From NCBI RefSeq assembly GCF_900184685.1, contig NZ_FXXL01000007.1, positions 1,364,001-1,428,000 of the forward strand: 64,000 nt of DNA, written 5' to 3'. Positions 36,944-45,926 of the stretch are shown in pieces (position 1 is the stretch's first letter; every line of letters begins with the position of its first letter). This DNA comes from Butyricimonas sp. Marseille-P3923. Its GTDB lineage: Bacteria > Bacteroidota > Bacteroidia > Bacteroidales > Marinifilaceae. The position numbers and the translations under genes are program-made. Under the pieces are notes generated by a model. That model made no database searches. It worked only from the letters and a program-made list of their open reading frames with translations, and was not told the DNA's origin.

Positions 36944-37726
36944 ATGTTTTCCAAGGAATTAAAACAGTTACTGGACGAAAAATACGTAGAATACAACAAG
37001 TCGGAATTTTTTATCGAGACTGACCCGATCCAGATTCCCAAATGCTTTGAAGAGAAAGAAGATATTGAAATAGCGGGCTTCCTTGCCGCCTCTCTCGCGT
37101 GGGGACAACGCCCCACGATTATCAAGAAATGCAAGGAACTCATGCAACTCATGGACTACGCCCCGTACGATTTCGTGATGCACGCCGACGCCGCTGATTA
37201 CGAACGATTCCGTAACTTCAAACATCGCACGTTCAACAGCTATGATTGTGTCTATTTTCTTCAATCTCTTGCCAACATCTATCGTAACCGCGGGGGACTG
37301 GAGAACGTCTTCACGGAAGCCTACCGGAAACACGGGGATATGTTCGACGTTTTGCGGGAATGGCATACCGTCTTTACCTCTCTCCCCGCCGAACCACGTG
37401 TACTACGCCATATTGCCAACGTGGACAAAGGTTCCGCCGCCAAAAGAGTAAACATGTTCCTGCGCTGGATGGTTCGTCGCGACGGGGAAGTCGACTTCGG
37501 GTTATGGAAAAACATTCCCACCTCTGCCCTACTCATCCCGCTGGATCTCCATACCGGCAACGTCAGTCGTCAACTCGGTCTGCTCACCCGCAACCAGAAC
37601 GACCGCAAAGCCGTGGAAGAACTTACCGCCCGCCTTCGGGAACTGGACCCGATAGACCCGATACGCTATGATTTTTCCTTATTCGGATTGGGGGCTTTTG
37701 AAAAATATAATCACATTATTCCTTAA
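36944..37726 (+). CDS. TIGR02757-type protein (DUF2400), unknown function
   Basis: About 260 residues; ATGs at 36938 and 36944 both work. Conserved-looking segments are 'EIAGFLAASLAWGQRPTIIK', 'HRTFNSYDCVYFLQSL', 'KRVNMFLRWMVRRDGEVDFG' and 'LIPLDLHTGNVSRQLGLLTR', followed by a C-terminal 'DPIRYDFSLFGLGAFEKY'. The pattern matches a conserved hypothetical family with a helical, HhH-glycosylase-like appearance (the 'PLDLHT' Asp/His resembles the catalytic region of that superfamily), though activity is not known. Its 3' end overlaps the convergent DUF4846 gene by 11 nt. Confidence 0.8.
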   Translation: MFSKELKQLLDEKYVEYNKSEFFIETDPIQIPKCFEEKEDIEIAGFLAASLAWGQRPTIIKKCKELMQLMDYAPYDFVMHADAADYERFRNFKHRTFNSYDCVYFLQSLANIYRNRGGLENVFTEAYRKHGDMFDVLREWHTVFTSLPAEPRVLRHIANVDKGSAAKRVNMFLRWMVRRDGEVDFGLWKNIPTSALLIPLDLHTGNVSRQLGLLTRNQNDRKAVEELTARLRELDPIDPIRYDFSLFGLGAFEKYNHIIP

Positions 37727-38516
37727 ATCGTTTCAAATCGGAAGACGTGAATCCCCACTCGGGAGTGATGATATTCCCCGTGGATTTCAAAGAATACCAA
37801 GGTGAGATTTTGGGTTCTCCCGGGTTCTTCAATACCTGTATATCCTGTGCCGGCATATAACTTTGTGCCAACAGATACAGCTTTTCCCCGGTAGAAGGGT
37901 TTTCCGCCATATCCACCACAACCACGGCATGACCGGGCGAACCGCCTTGAATAAGAACATCCCCGATCCGCATGGAAGAAACCGGTACGGGCTGCACTTC
38001 CTTGGAAAGAGATAATGTTCCGGCATAAGCAAACACGATATCCAGATAAGCCCGGAAAGTCTTGTAAGAATAATCCTTTTCTTTCGCCTTGTACCACGAA
38101 ACCTGATTTCCTTTCACGCTTATCCGATATCCTTCCGCCCACTTGGCATAGTCCGCACGGAAACCGTTCGTGAAATTGAAATGTATCTTATCATACGCTT
38201 TTTGCTTGTAAAGATATTCCGCCCGTAAACGAATCACGGCATCCGCACATTGCTGCAAATCCCGCTTGCCGATCTCCATATCGACCACGGCACAGTATAC
38301 CCCCGTGTCCCGTTTTTCCCGCCCATCAAAATAACGGACCTTGGTTCCACGAGGACGCAAAGGAAGATTCCTCAGATAAGCCCCGAAAGAATCTTCCCCC
38401 GCGTTTATTCTGGTATACCCCGAAGGTGGTGCGATCCGGGTTCCAAGTGTTGTTCCCTGTCCCACCCCTTGCAGGGCAAATAAACAGCATATCCCGAAAA
38501 GTATAAAATACTTCAT
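37716..38516 (-). CDS. DUF4846 domain secreted protein
   Basis: 266 residues with a signal peptide (MKYFILFGICCLFALQGVGQ). The central and C-terminal parts contain 'YAKWAEGYRISVKGNQVSWY', 'RIGDVLIQGGSPGHAVVVVD' and 'YLLAQSYMPAQDIQVLKNP', typical of the DUF4846 group. The GHAVVVVDMA followed by LLAQSYMPAQ resembles the His and downstream strands of papain-like/NlpC folds, but no catalytic Cys is in the expected place, so no enzymatic claim is made. The start codon immediately follows the TAG of the upstream DJ-1 gene, so translation is likely coupled. Confidence 0.8.
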   Translation of the reverse strand: MKYFILFGICCLFALQGVGQGTTLGTRIAPPSGYTRINAGEDSFGAYLRNLPLRPRGTKVRYFDGREKRDTGVYCAVVDMEIGKRDLQQCADAVIRLRAEYLYKQKAYDKIHFNFTNGFRADYAKWAEGYRISVKGNQVSWYKAKEKDYSYKTFRAYLDIVFAYAGTLSLSKEVQPVPVSSMRIGDVLIQGGSPGHAVVVVDMAENPSTGEKLYLLAQSYMPAQDIQVLKNPGEPKISPWYSLKSTGNIITPEWGFTSSDLKRFKE

Positions 38517-39068
38517 CTAGTCAAGTAACATTCCGGCAGCCACATCCTCCGCGACTTTCTTCGAAGTCAATTGTTCAAGGATTGCCAAACCGAATTTAAA
38601 GGTATACGCCGGACCTCTGCCTGTAATCAGGTTTCCATCCACAACGACACCATGAGGTTGCATGTCCGCCTCCGGTAAATACTCCTCGAATCCCGGGTAA
38701 CAAGTCATCTGCCGTTTCCGGTCCATCTTGATCTTACTCAATACCAAAGCCGGAGCGGCACAGATTGCAGCCACGTATCCCCCTTTATCAAAATGCTTTT
38801 GTATCAATTGCACTAAAGCCGGACAGTCACCCAGATTCTTCGCACCCGGCATCCCTCCCGGACAAATCAAAAATTCGGCCTCTTCTTCCTTCACCTCATC
38901 TATCAAAAGATCGGCAACTACAGGAACCCCATGCGCTCCCGTTACTTCTTTCTTCCCGGAAATCGAAACCGTCTTTACCTCTACCGTCCCCCGACGCAAT
39001 ACATCTACCGTTCCAAGTGCTTCCACTTCCTCAAATCCATCTGCCAAAAATAAAAATGATTTCTTCAT
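38517..39068 (-). CDS. DJ-1/PfpI family protein
   Basis: 183 residues from ATG 39068 (MKKSFLFLADGFEEVEALGTV). The longer frame to 39140 is rejected because a good promoter lies at 39095-39126, inside that extension. DJ-1 features: early Glu in 'GFEEVEA', and nucleophile-elbow Cys in 'VAAICAAPALVLSKI', then 'NLITGRGPAYTFKFGLAILE'. Members act as glyoxalase/deglycase-like or redox-protective proteins; bacterial YajL-like function is possible. Cytoplasmic. Confidence 0.92.
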   Translation of the reverse strand: MKKSFLFLADGFEEVEALGTVDVLRRGTVEVKTVSISGKKEVTGAHGVPVVADLLIDEVKEEEAEFLICPGGMPGAKNLGDCPALVQLIQKHFDKGGYVAAICAAPALVLSKIKMDRKRQMTCYPGFEEYLPEADMQPHGVVVDGNLITGRGPAYTFKFGLAILEQLTSKKVAEDVAAGMLLD

Positions 39069-39094
39069 AATTCTTCTAGTTTTAATTGATTCTC

Positions 39095-39126
39095 CAAAGT
39101 TAAGAAAAAAATTATAAGTTTTCAGA
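39095..39126 (-). promoter_or_regulatory. Promoter of the DJ-1/DUF4846 operon
   Basis: Minus strand: TCTG at 39126-39123, 20-nt spacer, TAACTTTG at 39102-39095 (exact TAnnTTTG). Predicted start near 39088, 20 nt before the ATG. Confidence 0.6.
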
Positions 39127-39464
39127 GGAAAACATTTCAAACGAAATTTTGCATTGAACAGGCAAAAAACAAAAAGAGATAATACCTAAAAAATGACTCT
39201 ACATTTCGTCTAAAATCAAATAAGAACGTACCCCTCGGATGTTACCCTAGTGTCATATAAGTGTTACTCTGGTGTTGTTACTCGTTCTCTACCTATACAC
39301 TACCTATTCTTTGCTTATTTTCCCCTGAAATCAATATCTCAAATTATACAAACCTACTTTTAGAATAAAAAGCAGAAATTTCTAAAACTTACCTCTCTTA
39401 AAAATATTGAAGCACGAACTTTAAAAAAGCCAAACCTAAAAAGATATTCTCCTAAATGAATATC
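39127..39464. other. AT-rich intergenic stretch with short degenerate repeats
   Basis: No gene seen. Near 39240-39290 there are two imperfect copies of a GTTACYCTRGTGT unit (GTTACCCTAGTGTCATATAA and GTGTTACTCTGGTGTTGTTA). The rest is low-complexity AT-rich sequence. It marks the border between the housekeeping region and the RHS/secretion region. Confidence 0.5.
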
Positions 39465-39555
39465 GAGGAGGAATGAATTAAAACCTCCTCAATATACCTA
39501 TTCTTATATAATCAAAAAATAAACCTGTAGAGTAAACTTTTTTCAGAGTAATACA
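39465..39555. repeat. RHS-linked structured repeat, copy A
   Basis: GAGGAGG (39465-39471), 12-nt loop, CCTCCTC (39484-39490), 40 nt, then a 25-nt block starting AGTAAACTTTTTTCA (39531-39555) and ending TAATACA. The same layout, with 12-nt loop and 40-42-nt spacer, is found at 59301 and 59406. This copy is 62 nt beyond the stop of the RHS-associated small lipoprotein gene. Confidence 0.75.
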
Positions 39556-39617
39556 ATTTTTTGCATGATTTCGTAATATTACACTTCAACATGAAACAAT
39601 CATTCAATAAATAACCA

Positions 39618-39995
39618 TTAATGCTTATCTCGCTTTCTCATTTTGGTGAAAATTTTCTCGCCATACACTAAAGTCCTATAATTCCGACATACTAAAGAAT
39701 AAATATGAGCAGATTGCAGCATCATCGAAACATCATTCATATCTATTATTTCACGCACATACACCCTTTTATCTCGAACGTGATATTTTCCCGAATAAGA
39801 AAAATAAAGTGTATCTACCTTCTCTCCTAGTATACCCTTCTTCGATACAACAAAAGTGCTATCCGGGTTCAATTGCATATACCATACGACACCCGTATAC
39901 TCCCCTTTTCCCTCATAATGATAAAGACCGGATAATCGAGAATAAGGACTACATGATAAAAATAACATCAATATGAATAAAAGTAGTAGCTTCAT
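39618..39995 (-). CDS. Small lipoprotein, candidate immunity protein of a decayed RHS tip
   Basis: 125 residues with a lipoprotein signal ending LFLSC, then 'PYSRLSGLYHYEGKGEYTGV' and beta-rich sequence with alternating pattern ('VVSKKGILGEKVDTLYFSYS') and a basic tail KMRKRDKH. No family recognised. Its ATG overlaps the TGA of the upstream toxin-tip remnant (ATGA), the coupling expected for a toxin-immunity pair. A lipocalin-like or META-like small beta barrel is possible but not shown. AT-rich compared with housekeeping genes. Confidence 0.65.
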   Translation of the reverse strand: MKLLLLFILMLFLSCSPYSRLSGLYHYEGKGEYTGVVWYMQLNPDSTFVVSKKGILGEKVDTLYFSYSGKYHVRDKRVYVREIIDMNDVSMMLQSAHIYSLVCRNYRTLVYGEKIFTKMRKRDKH

Positions 39996-40408
39996 TTTCT
40001 TTTATATTTTAAGTTTGGAATTTGCTTAACAGACTCTGGTAAAATTTCTTTTACAAAATTAGGATAAGCTTTCAATAAATCCTCTTTTGTGGAATTTATA
40101 TTTATCGGATAAATTCCCATATTAGCCGCCCCTCCTGGGGCATAGATTTTCCATCCACGGGATCAAAAATTCCTTGAACCCAAGGTGCTGTAATATATCC
40201 TAATCCCCGAGGATCATTTATCGGATTTATTCATTTAACAGACTGAGGATCATATACATATTGAGCTCTATATGCAGCCACTTCATCATAAACATCTTGC
40301 ACAAATGTAATGCCCGTCTTCTTATTGAAACCAATATCTTGTGTTTCCTATTTGGATCTACGATCGACATTGGAAAACCGTGCCAGATCAATTAATGCTA
40401 AATTTAAA
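39992..40408 (-). pseudogene. Decayed RHS-type C-terminal toxin fragment
   Basis: On the minus strand an interrupted frame can be followed: '...LALIDLARFSNVDRRSK', stop TAG, 'ETQDIGFNKKTGITFVQDVY', then 'DEVAAYRAQYVYDPQSVK', stop TGA, 'INPINDPRGLGYITAPWVQG', then a one-base frame change after FDPVDGK into 'YAPGGAANMGIYPININSTK' and a final segment ending NLKYKRK, stop. Two in-frame stops and one frameshift make it non-functional. Its position after an intact RHS locus, lack of any RHS core, and stop overlapping a small downstream gene match an orphan toxin-tip/immunity cassette. Toxin class not recognised. Confidence 0.7.
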
Positions 40409-40413
40409 GACAA

Positions 40414-40447
40414 GATCGGGAAATAGCCTCTCGACTATATCCCGATC
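40414..40447 (-). terminator. Candidate hairpin terminator after the propeller-like gene
   Basis: GATCGGGA / TCCCGATC outer stem with an inner ATAG/CTAT stem, about 70 nt beyond the 40516 stop. The following T-tract (TTGTCTTTAAATTT) is weak. Confidence 0.45.
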
Positions 40448-40515
40448 CTAAGATTATCTAATACTAAAAATTGTGGATACTCCTAATAATATCACACCCT
40501 ACTTAAATGAACCTG

Positions 40516-41274
40516 CTAACGATAAAGCCAAAAAGCATTTTTCCATGATCCACACTCTAAAGGCGTCTTTCGTTTAGGGTTTATTTTATCATACATTTTA
40601 AATCGATGATTTCGTGCTCGATATAGGATATAATTCCCATCTGGTGAATAAGAATAAGAATAAGTAATTTCATCTGAATTTCGTCCAATTTTAGTCACTT
40701 TTCCGGTAAGAACGCCTATCTCTACCAGGTATTGTTTAAAATAAGTTGCGTATTGAAACAATAACGTTCTCTTGTCTTGCGATATTACAGGGTTTTGGTA
40801 TCCCAAGCCATACGTACCTATTCCGAAAGAACTGATACGAGGCGATTTTTCCCATAACAGACTGTCCCCCTTATAGCAAGTTACATGCCCCCTATTCCGA
40901 ATCTTTATTGTAAGATCATCATATTGATAAACAGCATTAGGATCTTTCAATTGTCGATAATATGACATCAAATTAGAATCTCGTAATGACTCTCGTTGAG
41001 GAACAACTATACTCGAATTCCAAAGCACACTTTTCTCTGTAACAACACCTCCTCTCTCCAAATAAAGAATCAAAGAATCTAATTTCCAAGCGTATCCTAC
41101 CAAATGATACCCGCAAATATCCTCGGCCAGTATATGATCTTTAGATATTCTATAAGTTCCATATTCAAATTTTACCGCTTGGTAATCTAAAAAATGAACT
41201 TGCCCACGATTTTCAATCAAAATGTATTGTTGGGCTTTCAAATTCGTCCCCAAAAACGATATGAACAAAAACAC
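40516..41274 (-). CDS. Exported beta-propeller-like protein, candidate immunity factor
   Basis: 252 residues from a GTG at 41274. N-terminus is a signal-peptide-like FLFISFLGTNLKAQQ. The body is beta-rich with a WD40/PD40-like blade ('ITYSYSYSPDGNYILYRARN') and other strand-turn repeats. No enzyme motif seen. The start lies 3 nt after the TGA of the RHS gene and in the same frame. An ATG overlapping that TGA (CAATGAAAG) would give MK but is one base out of frame, so either GTG is used or the start has suffered a one-base change. Location directly after an RHS toxin tip makes immunity the leading guess. Confidence 0.65.
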   Translation of the reverse strand: MFLFISFLGTNLKAQQYILIENRGQVHFLDYQAVKFEYGTYRISKDHILAEDICGYHLVGYAWKLDSLILYLERGGVVTEKSVLWNSSIVVPQRESLRDSNLMSYYRQLKDPNAVYQYDDLTIKIRNRGHVTCYKGDSLLWEKSPRISSFGIGTYGLGYQNPVISQDKRTLLFQYATYFKQYLVEIGVLTGKVTKIGRNSDEITYSYSYSPDGNYILYRARNHRFKMYDKINPKRKTPLECGSWKNAFWLYR

Positions 41275-41277
41275 CTT

Positions 41278-44200
41278 TCATTGCTTCAAGTTATTTAAAT
41301 TATATCCCATAAATGCATAATCTCTAATTCGCATTTGTAAATCCAAAAACATCGGCGTTCTCAAAATAGGAATATTAAAAACACCTCCAGATAAAAGAGC
41401 CCTGGAAGCTGCAATTGTGCAATGCATATTTTTCAAGGGCATAATTAACGCCATCTTATACTTTATATCACCGGGAAGTGTATTTATATATTTTTGATAA
41501 CCCGCAATATTGACCCTCTTAATATCAACAGATCGTAAAAGAATGCTTGTCTCAGAATTAGTGTAATCAACAACCGGATCTAAACTTTTAAAAGCTGTTG
41601 GCAATGTACGTTCATAATGTTGTGTACTGCCCTGTCCTCCGACCATAGCACCCCAAGAAAAAGTTTTCCCATCTTGATAATTGTAAAGTTGTGAATGTCC
41701 GTCCGTTTCTAATCTCAATTTCCCTGTGGCATTATAAGATCCTTTAATTCCAGACCAAACATCAGATAGTGTTGCAAAAGCACCTAAACCATATCCAAGA
41801 TCCTCGTACCATTTATTATTTCCATCAAGGAAGAAATCAAATTTTCCACTTCGCAAATTCAAGTTACCGAACCCGAATGAAATTCCTGGGTCTATTAGGC
41901 CGTCACTTAATAGAGACATTCCAAGAGAAGAGTTGAGAGTTCCTGCCATAGTACCGATAGTGTTTGCCATAAAACCTCCACTAGCGGCAATCTCTGCACC
42001 AATTGCACCCGACATTCCACCAATAACCGCACCACCCAATATCTTTCCCCAAGTATTGCCAGAACTCCAATCCCACTTAAAAGGATTTACTTGTCCACCA
42101 TTAGCCAACATTCCCCCAGAAAAAGTTCCAAATGCAGCACCTATACCAAAAGCTAACCACGAGAATTCTCCATTGGGATCTACCATTATCACAGGATTAT
42201 TCCCGCAATAGCAATAAGGACTCATCATTTGAACTGCAGGATCTTGACAGAACCATCTTGCGACAACGGGATCATAAAGTCTAGCCCCAAAATCATAGGT
42301 CCCAAACACGCTTCCTCCAATAGATGCATCTTGATATTCCTTACCGTTATACAAATACTTGTTTTTATCAAGATTATTATTTTGGAATGCCAAACCAAAC
42401 GGGTAATATTCCATCGTTTGAATCGTGGCTAATGTATTTCCAGATGCTTCAAGTAAAACTCTAGTACTTCCCAAATGATCACATAATGCATAATCATAAA
42501 CAAAGCTATTACCACTTTTCCTGGTCAATCCTTCCGGATGAATGATATGAGATAAATTATCATTACTATAAACCATTAATCCCCGGTAATATGTCAAAGA
42601 ACTCCCGACTTTCATGGCTAATTTTTCGCCATTTGCATTGTAAATGTACGAAATTATTTCAGAACTTTTGCTTATTTCTTTCGGTAAATTAATTTCGTTA
42701 TAGGAAATAGTTACACCTCGATTCCCGTCCGAGATCATGTTACCATTTTCGTCATAACTAAAGTTTTTTGTACTCCCATTATTTACTATACTACTTACCG
42801 CATTAGCATTACTTGCATCAGCATACGTGTAAGTTAAATTATGAAGAATAGTCCCACTAGAATTATTTCGGATTAAAGTTTTTATATTCCCATTTTGATC
42901 GTATGTTAACCCACTAACCTTGTATCGATTATCATTTGTCCATTCCCCGTTATTCTCTTTATATGCCGCAGAATTTAAATGATTCATTTTATCATAGGTA
43001 TAAATATAGGCTTTTTCCACCCCATTACCATTTTTCCACCGAATTGCATTTATATTTCCGTCATAACGAGCAGAAGCACCAGATACATTTACTTTATCGT
43101 AATCTAGATAATAACTGAAAGAAGGCGAAGATACGCTAGTGATTGCACCCCCGATTTCATAAGAATACGTTATTGTTTGGGCTCCGTTATGAATTTTACT
43201 CGTGCTCATTCGATCAAACTCGTCATAAGTACACTCGGATAAAAGGACTTTACCATTAACATTATCTCCTGTTATTTGCTGTTCCGTTTTTAAAAGACGC
43301 CCTTGCTCATCGTAAGTAAAGTATTTATTCAATTCATTCACGACATTTCCAAGTGTTTGTTTATGTTTCACCTGAATAACATTCCCTTTAAAATTTAGTA
43401 GATTTGACACGATACTAATTCCTGATGGATATAATTGTTCCACATGTTGGATACTTTCGTATCTTGAATTGTAATAGATAGCAGACAGCAACCACTGATT
43501 TGTGCTGATTCCCAGTATTTTTGTTTTCTTACCTGTTGCCTTCCCAACAACATTATCATTCTTCACCTGATCTAAAGCATCTCCGTTCGAGAAAGAGACA
43601 TTCGACTGTCCGGCCCAATTATAATCGTCAAAGTACAAAATATTCAGACATTCATTTTCTGTTACAGAAACCGGGTAGGTAACATTCGTATATCCATGTA
43701 AAGCCGTACCCCTTCGCTCACCAAAAACTGTCTGAGAGGCCAAGGCAGTTTTGTGTTCTGTTTCAGAACCACTACATATCCCGGTTATAACAGAACGATT
43801 ATACTCGTCATATTTAATAAACTCCCATTTATTATCAAGTCGTTGTTGTGAATTTTGCGATAATACTAAACGACTTCGTTTATCATACAAGTTTATTTTA
43901 TAGCCGGCACCAGGGATATATTGTTTATATACTCGACCATATTCGTCGTATTCCGTGTAAAAACAATATTTCTGAAGCTCTGGTAATGTCTTTATTCCGG
44001 ATGTAAACAATTGTTCTTGAGCGGGCGGAATCACGTAGCGAATCCTTTCTAAATCATCAAACACCTGATAAGTTGATATTTGTTCGGAACCAGATTTTGT
44101 TCTTTTCGCAACAACATGTCCTCGAGAATCCTTAAACTCAAAAGAAATATCACCCTGAGGATTCGTTATTTCAGACACGACTAACGTATTAGCTGGATAA

Positions 44201-45906
44201 AAACCATTTAGAACAAGAGAAGTTCCATCTAAAATAAATTTTTTCACTTGATCTTCTGTTGTATTCTTTCTATAAGCAAAACGTGTCGTATGTCCTCCTC
44301 CCATTTCCCATGAGGCTCCGGGGCTACTCTGTTCAAGAATCTTATCGTTTGAAGAATTATCATATCGAACTTCGGAGTAGGCGGGATTATTGGCTCCGTA
44401 AAGATTCTGGTAAAGAGTGGTTTGCTCTGTAATAATATTTTGATTGTAAGTCGGGTTACCAGAAAGGGTTAATGGCAAATACGTTTTTGTCTCTCGACCG
44501 GTACTGTCATAAACATGGAATGAATAAAGATTTTTTCCAGTAGGCGAAGCTTTCACGAGAATATCTTGAAGAGGTCGTCCCAAGCCATCCACGTAAGACA
44601 CCGTCGTGTTGTATTTTGCATCAACATTCATCATACTAGCCTCTATATAGTACCGTGTAAGGATATAGCTCTTATTCGACGTATATGAATTTGGATCTGC
44701 TCTCTCAACAAGGGCGCTTCCCCTCATGCTAACACGTCGATTCTTGTAGTACCACTCTATCGTGTATCTTCCTGGCTCCGACACACTATTACTGTATTCT
44801 TGACCGGTACCCGTGAATGTTTTCATAACCTCTCCATTCTTTAACAAACGATACGTGTAACCTTCTTGAGTACCTGATAATTTTATGTATGCAGAAGAAG
44901 ACGAATTATAAAGAACTCCTCCTCCTGAAATATCATAAATCGAAATACCATCCCCATCTTGTTGACCTAAATCAAGGTACAAACGATTACCAAAATAAGC
45001 CACTCCTCTTGGAGGCAACGTCTCAAAACAACGTTCAGCATTGATTCTCCATAATACTTTATTCCATCCTATTGGCCTAACTTCGACAATTTGAAAATTG
45101 TTATCCCACTCTCGTCTTAATCCTTGGTTACACATTTGTGCGTATTGCTCGAAAAATCTTATTTCTGGGATTACATCAACTGAAGTTTCTATCGTAACTT
45201 CTAGCCATCCGCCTTCTTTCGGGAAATTATATCGCAAAGGAGTTATTGACGTTATTGAAGATAATATGCTCGGGTAAGTTATACGAACACGTCCATTCAT
45301 GTCTTTCGAGTAATTATCTTTCCACGCCACAATTTTGTAAATTCCTTCCTCATAATCTCCATCAAATTGAAGAGCCGCACCCGTTCCATTTAAATATTTG
45401 ACAGTATTACCCGTATCATTTCGAATCAAGGAATAGGTTATACCTATTTGTGATCCACTTAAAACAATCCTGTGTGTCTGACCTGGAAGAATAGTTCCAT
45501 CCCCAGAAACATTGAAAACGGAAATAGACGGCAAAGCTGTTTGAACAATAATCAAACTGGCATATCTACCAGAAAATTCGAACCTTCGATTAGACGAGGT
45601 AGAATTCTCTGGTATATATATTTGCCATATTCCTGTCGTGCGACTCGTGTAATATACTTCAACTTCTGCTCCTATAATACCAAAATTTGTCCTGTCATAA
45701 TTAACAATATCCCTTTTCATCTGATAAACAGGGTAATCATCGAGGTTATACCGGTAAGTAAATTCTACTTCAATTCTTTTTCCTCGACCATCCGTATTGA
45801 TTCCTTCTGGATTAAAACGAACAATACCATCTAATCCCTGTCCCCATGTAAACATAGAGATGAATAAAAAACCTAGTACTAAATACAATTTTTTCATAAC
45901 CGCCAT
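41278..45906 (-). CDS. RHS repeat polymorphic toxin-type protein (DUF6443 N-terminus)
   Basis: 1542 residues (alternative start 45897). Signal peptide 'MKKLYLVLGFLFISMFTWGQ', beta-sandwich region, a DUF6443-type segment ('VSYVDGLGRPLQDILVKASP'), many YD/RHS repeats ('YDEQGRLLKTEQ', 'YDEFDRMSTSKIHNGAQTIT'), and the conserved RHS core end 'GARLYDPVVARWFCQDPAVQ' then 'NPVIMVDPNG'. The variable C-terminal tip (about 1245-1542) has a Gly/Ala-rich hydrophobic stretch and then GHSQLYNY (H1404) and 'NMHCTIAASRALLSGG' (C1496), an order that would suit a permuted papain-like fold. The core forms a shell around the tip in known RHS proteins. AT-rich. Follows its partner chain by 20 nt. Confidence 0.88.
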   Translation of the reverse strand: MAVMKKLYLVLGFLFISMFTWGQGLDGIVRFNPEGINTDGRGKRIEVEFTYRYNLDDYPVYQMKRDIVNYDRTNFGIIGAEVEVYYTSRTTGIWQIYIPENSTSSNRRFEFSGRYASLIIVQTALPSISVFNVSGDGTILPGQTHRIVLSGSQIGITYSLIRNDTGNTVKYLNGTGAALQFDGDYEEGIYKIVAWKDNYSKDMNGRVRITYPSILSSITSITPLRYNFPKEGGWLEVTIETSVDVIPEIRFFEQYAQMCNQGLRREWDNNFQIVEVRPIGWNKVLWRINAERCFETLPPRGVAYFGNRLYLDLGQQDGDGISIYDISGGGVLYNSSSSAYIKLSGTQEGYTYRLLKNGEVMKTFTGTGQEYSNSVSEPGRYTIEWYYKNRRVSMRGSALVERADPNSYTSNKSYILTRYYIEASMMNVDAKYNTTVSYVDGLGRPLQDILVKASPTGKNLYSFHVYDSTGRETKTYLPLTLSGNPTYNQNIITEQTTLYQNLYGANNPAYSEVRYDNSSNDKILEQSSPGASWEMGGGHTTRFAYRKNTTEDQVKKFILDGTSLVLNGFYPANTLVVSEITNPQGDISFEFKDSRGHVVAKRTKSGSEQISTYQVFDDLERIRYVIPPAQEQLFTSGIKTLPELQKYCFYTEYDEYGRVYKQYIPGAGYKINLYDKRSRLVLSQNSQQRLDNKWEFIKYDEYNRSVITGICSGSETEHKTALASQTVFGERRGTALHGYTNVTYPVSVTENECLNILYFDDYNWAGQSNVSFSNGDALDQVKNDNVVGKATGKKTKILGISTNQWLLSAIYYNSRYESIQHVEQLYPSGISIVSNLLNFKGNVIQVKHKQTLGNVVNELNKYFTYDEQGRLLKTEQQITGDNVNGKVLLSECTYDEFDRMSTSKIHNGAQTITYSYEIGGAITSVSSPSFSYYLDYDKVNVSGASARYDGNINAIRWKNGNGVEKAYIYTYDKMNHLNSAAYKENNGEWTNDNRYKVSGLTYDQNGNIKTLIRNNSSGTILHNLTYTYADASNANAVSSIVNNGSTKNFSYDENGNMISDGNRGVTISYNEINLPKEISKSSEIISYIYNANGEKLAMKVGSSLTYYRGLMVYSNDNLSHIIHPEGLTRKSGNSFVYDYALCDHLGSTRVLLEASGNTLATIQTMEYYPFGLAFQNNNLDKNKYLYNGKEYQDASIGGSVFGTYDFGARLYDPVVARWFCQDPAVQMMSPYCYCGNNPVIMVDPNGEFSWLAFGIGAAFGTFSGGMLANGGQVNPFKWDWSSGNTWGKILGGAVIGGMSGAIGAEIAASGGFMANTIGTMAGTLNSSLGMSLLSDGLIDPGISFGFGNLNLRSGKFDFFLDGNNKWYEDLGYGLGAFATLSDVWSGIKGSYNATGKLRLETDGHSQLYNYQDGKTFSWGAMVGGQGSTQHYERTLPTAFKSLDPVVDYTNSETSILLRSVDIKRVNIAGYQKYINTLPGDIKYKMALIMPLKNMHCTIAASRALLSGGVFNIPILRTPMFLDLQMRIRDYAFMGYNLNNLKQ

Positions 45907-45926
45907 TATTTAGTTTATCATTTTTC

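Noticed and set aside
37716-38516. DUF4846 protein as an active papain-like peptidase
   Set aside because: A His-containing GHAVVVVD segment is present but no Cys is suitably placed, so the enzymatic claim was dropped.
39069-39140. 24-residue N-terminal extension of the DJ-1 protein
   Set aside because: A promoter with exact -7 element sits inside it, and family members start at MKKSFLF.
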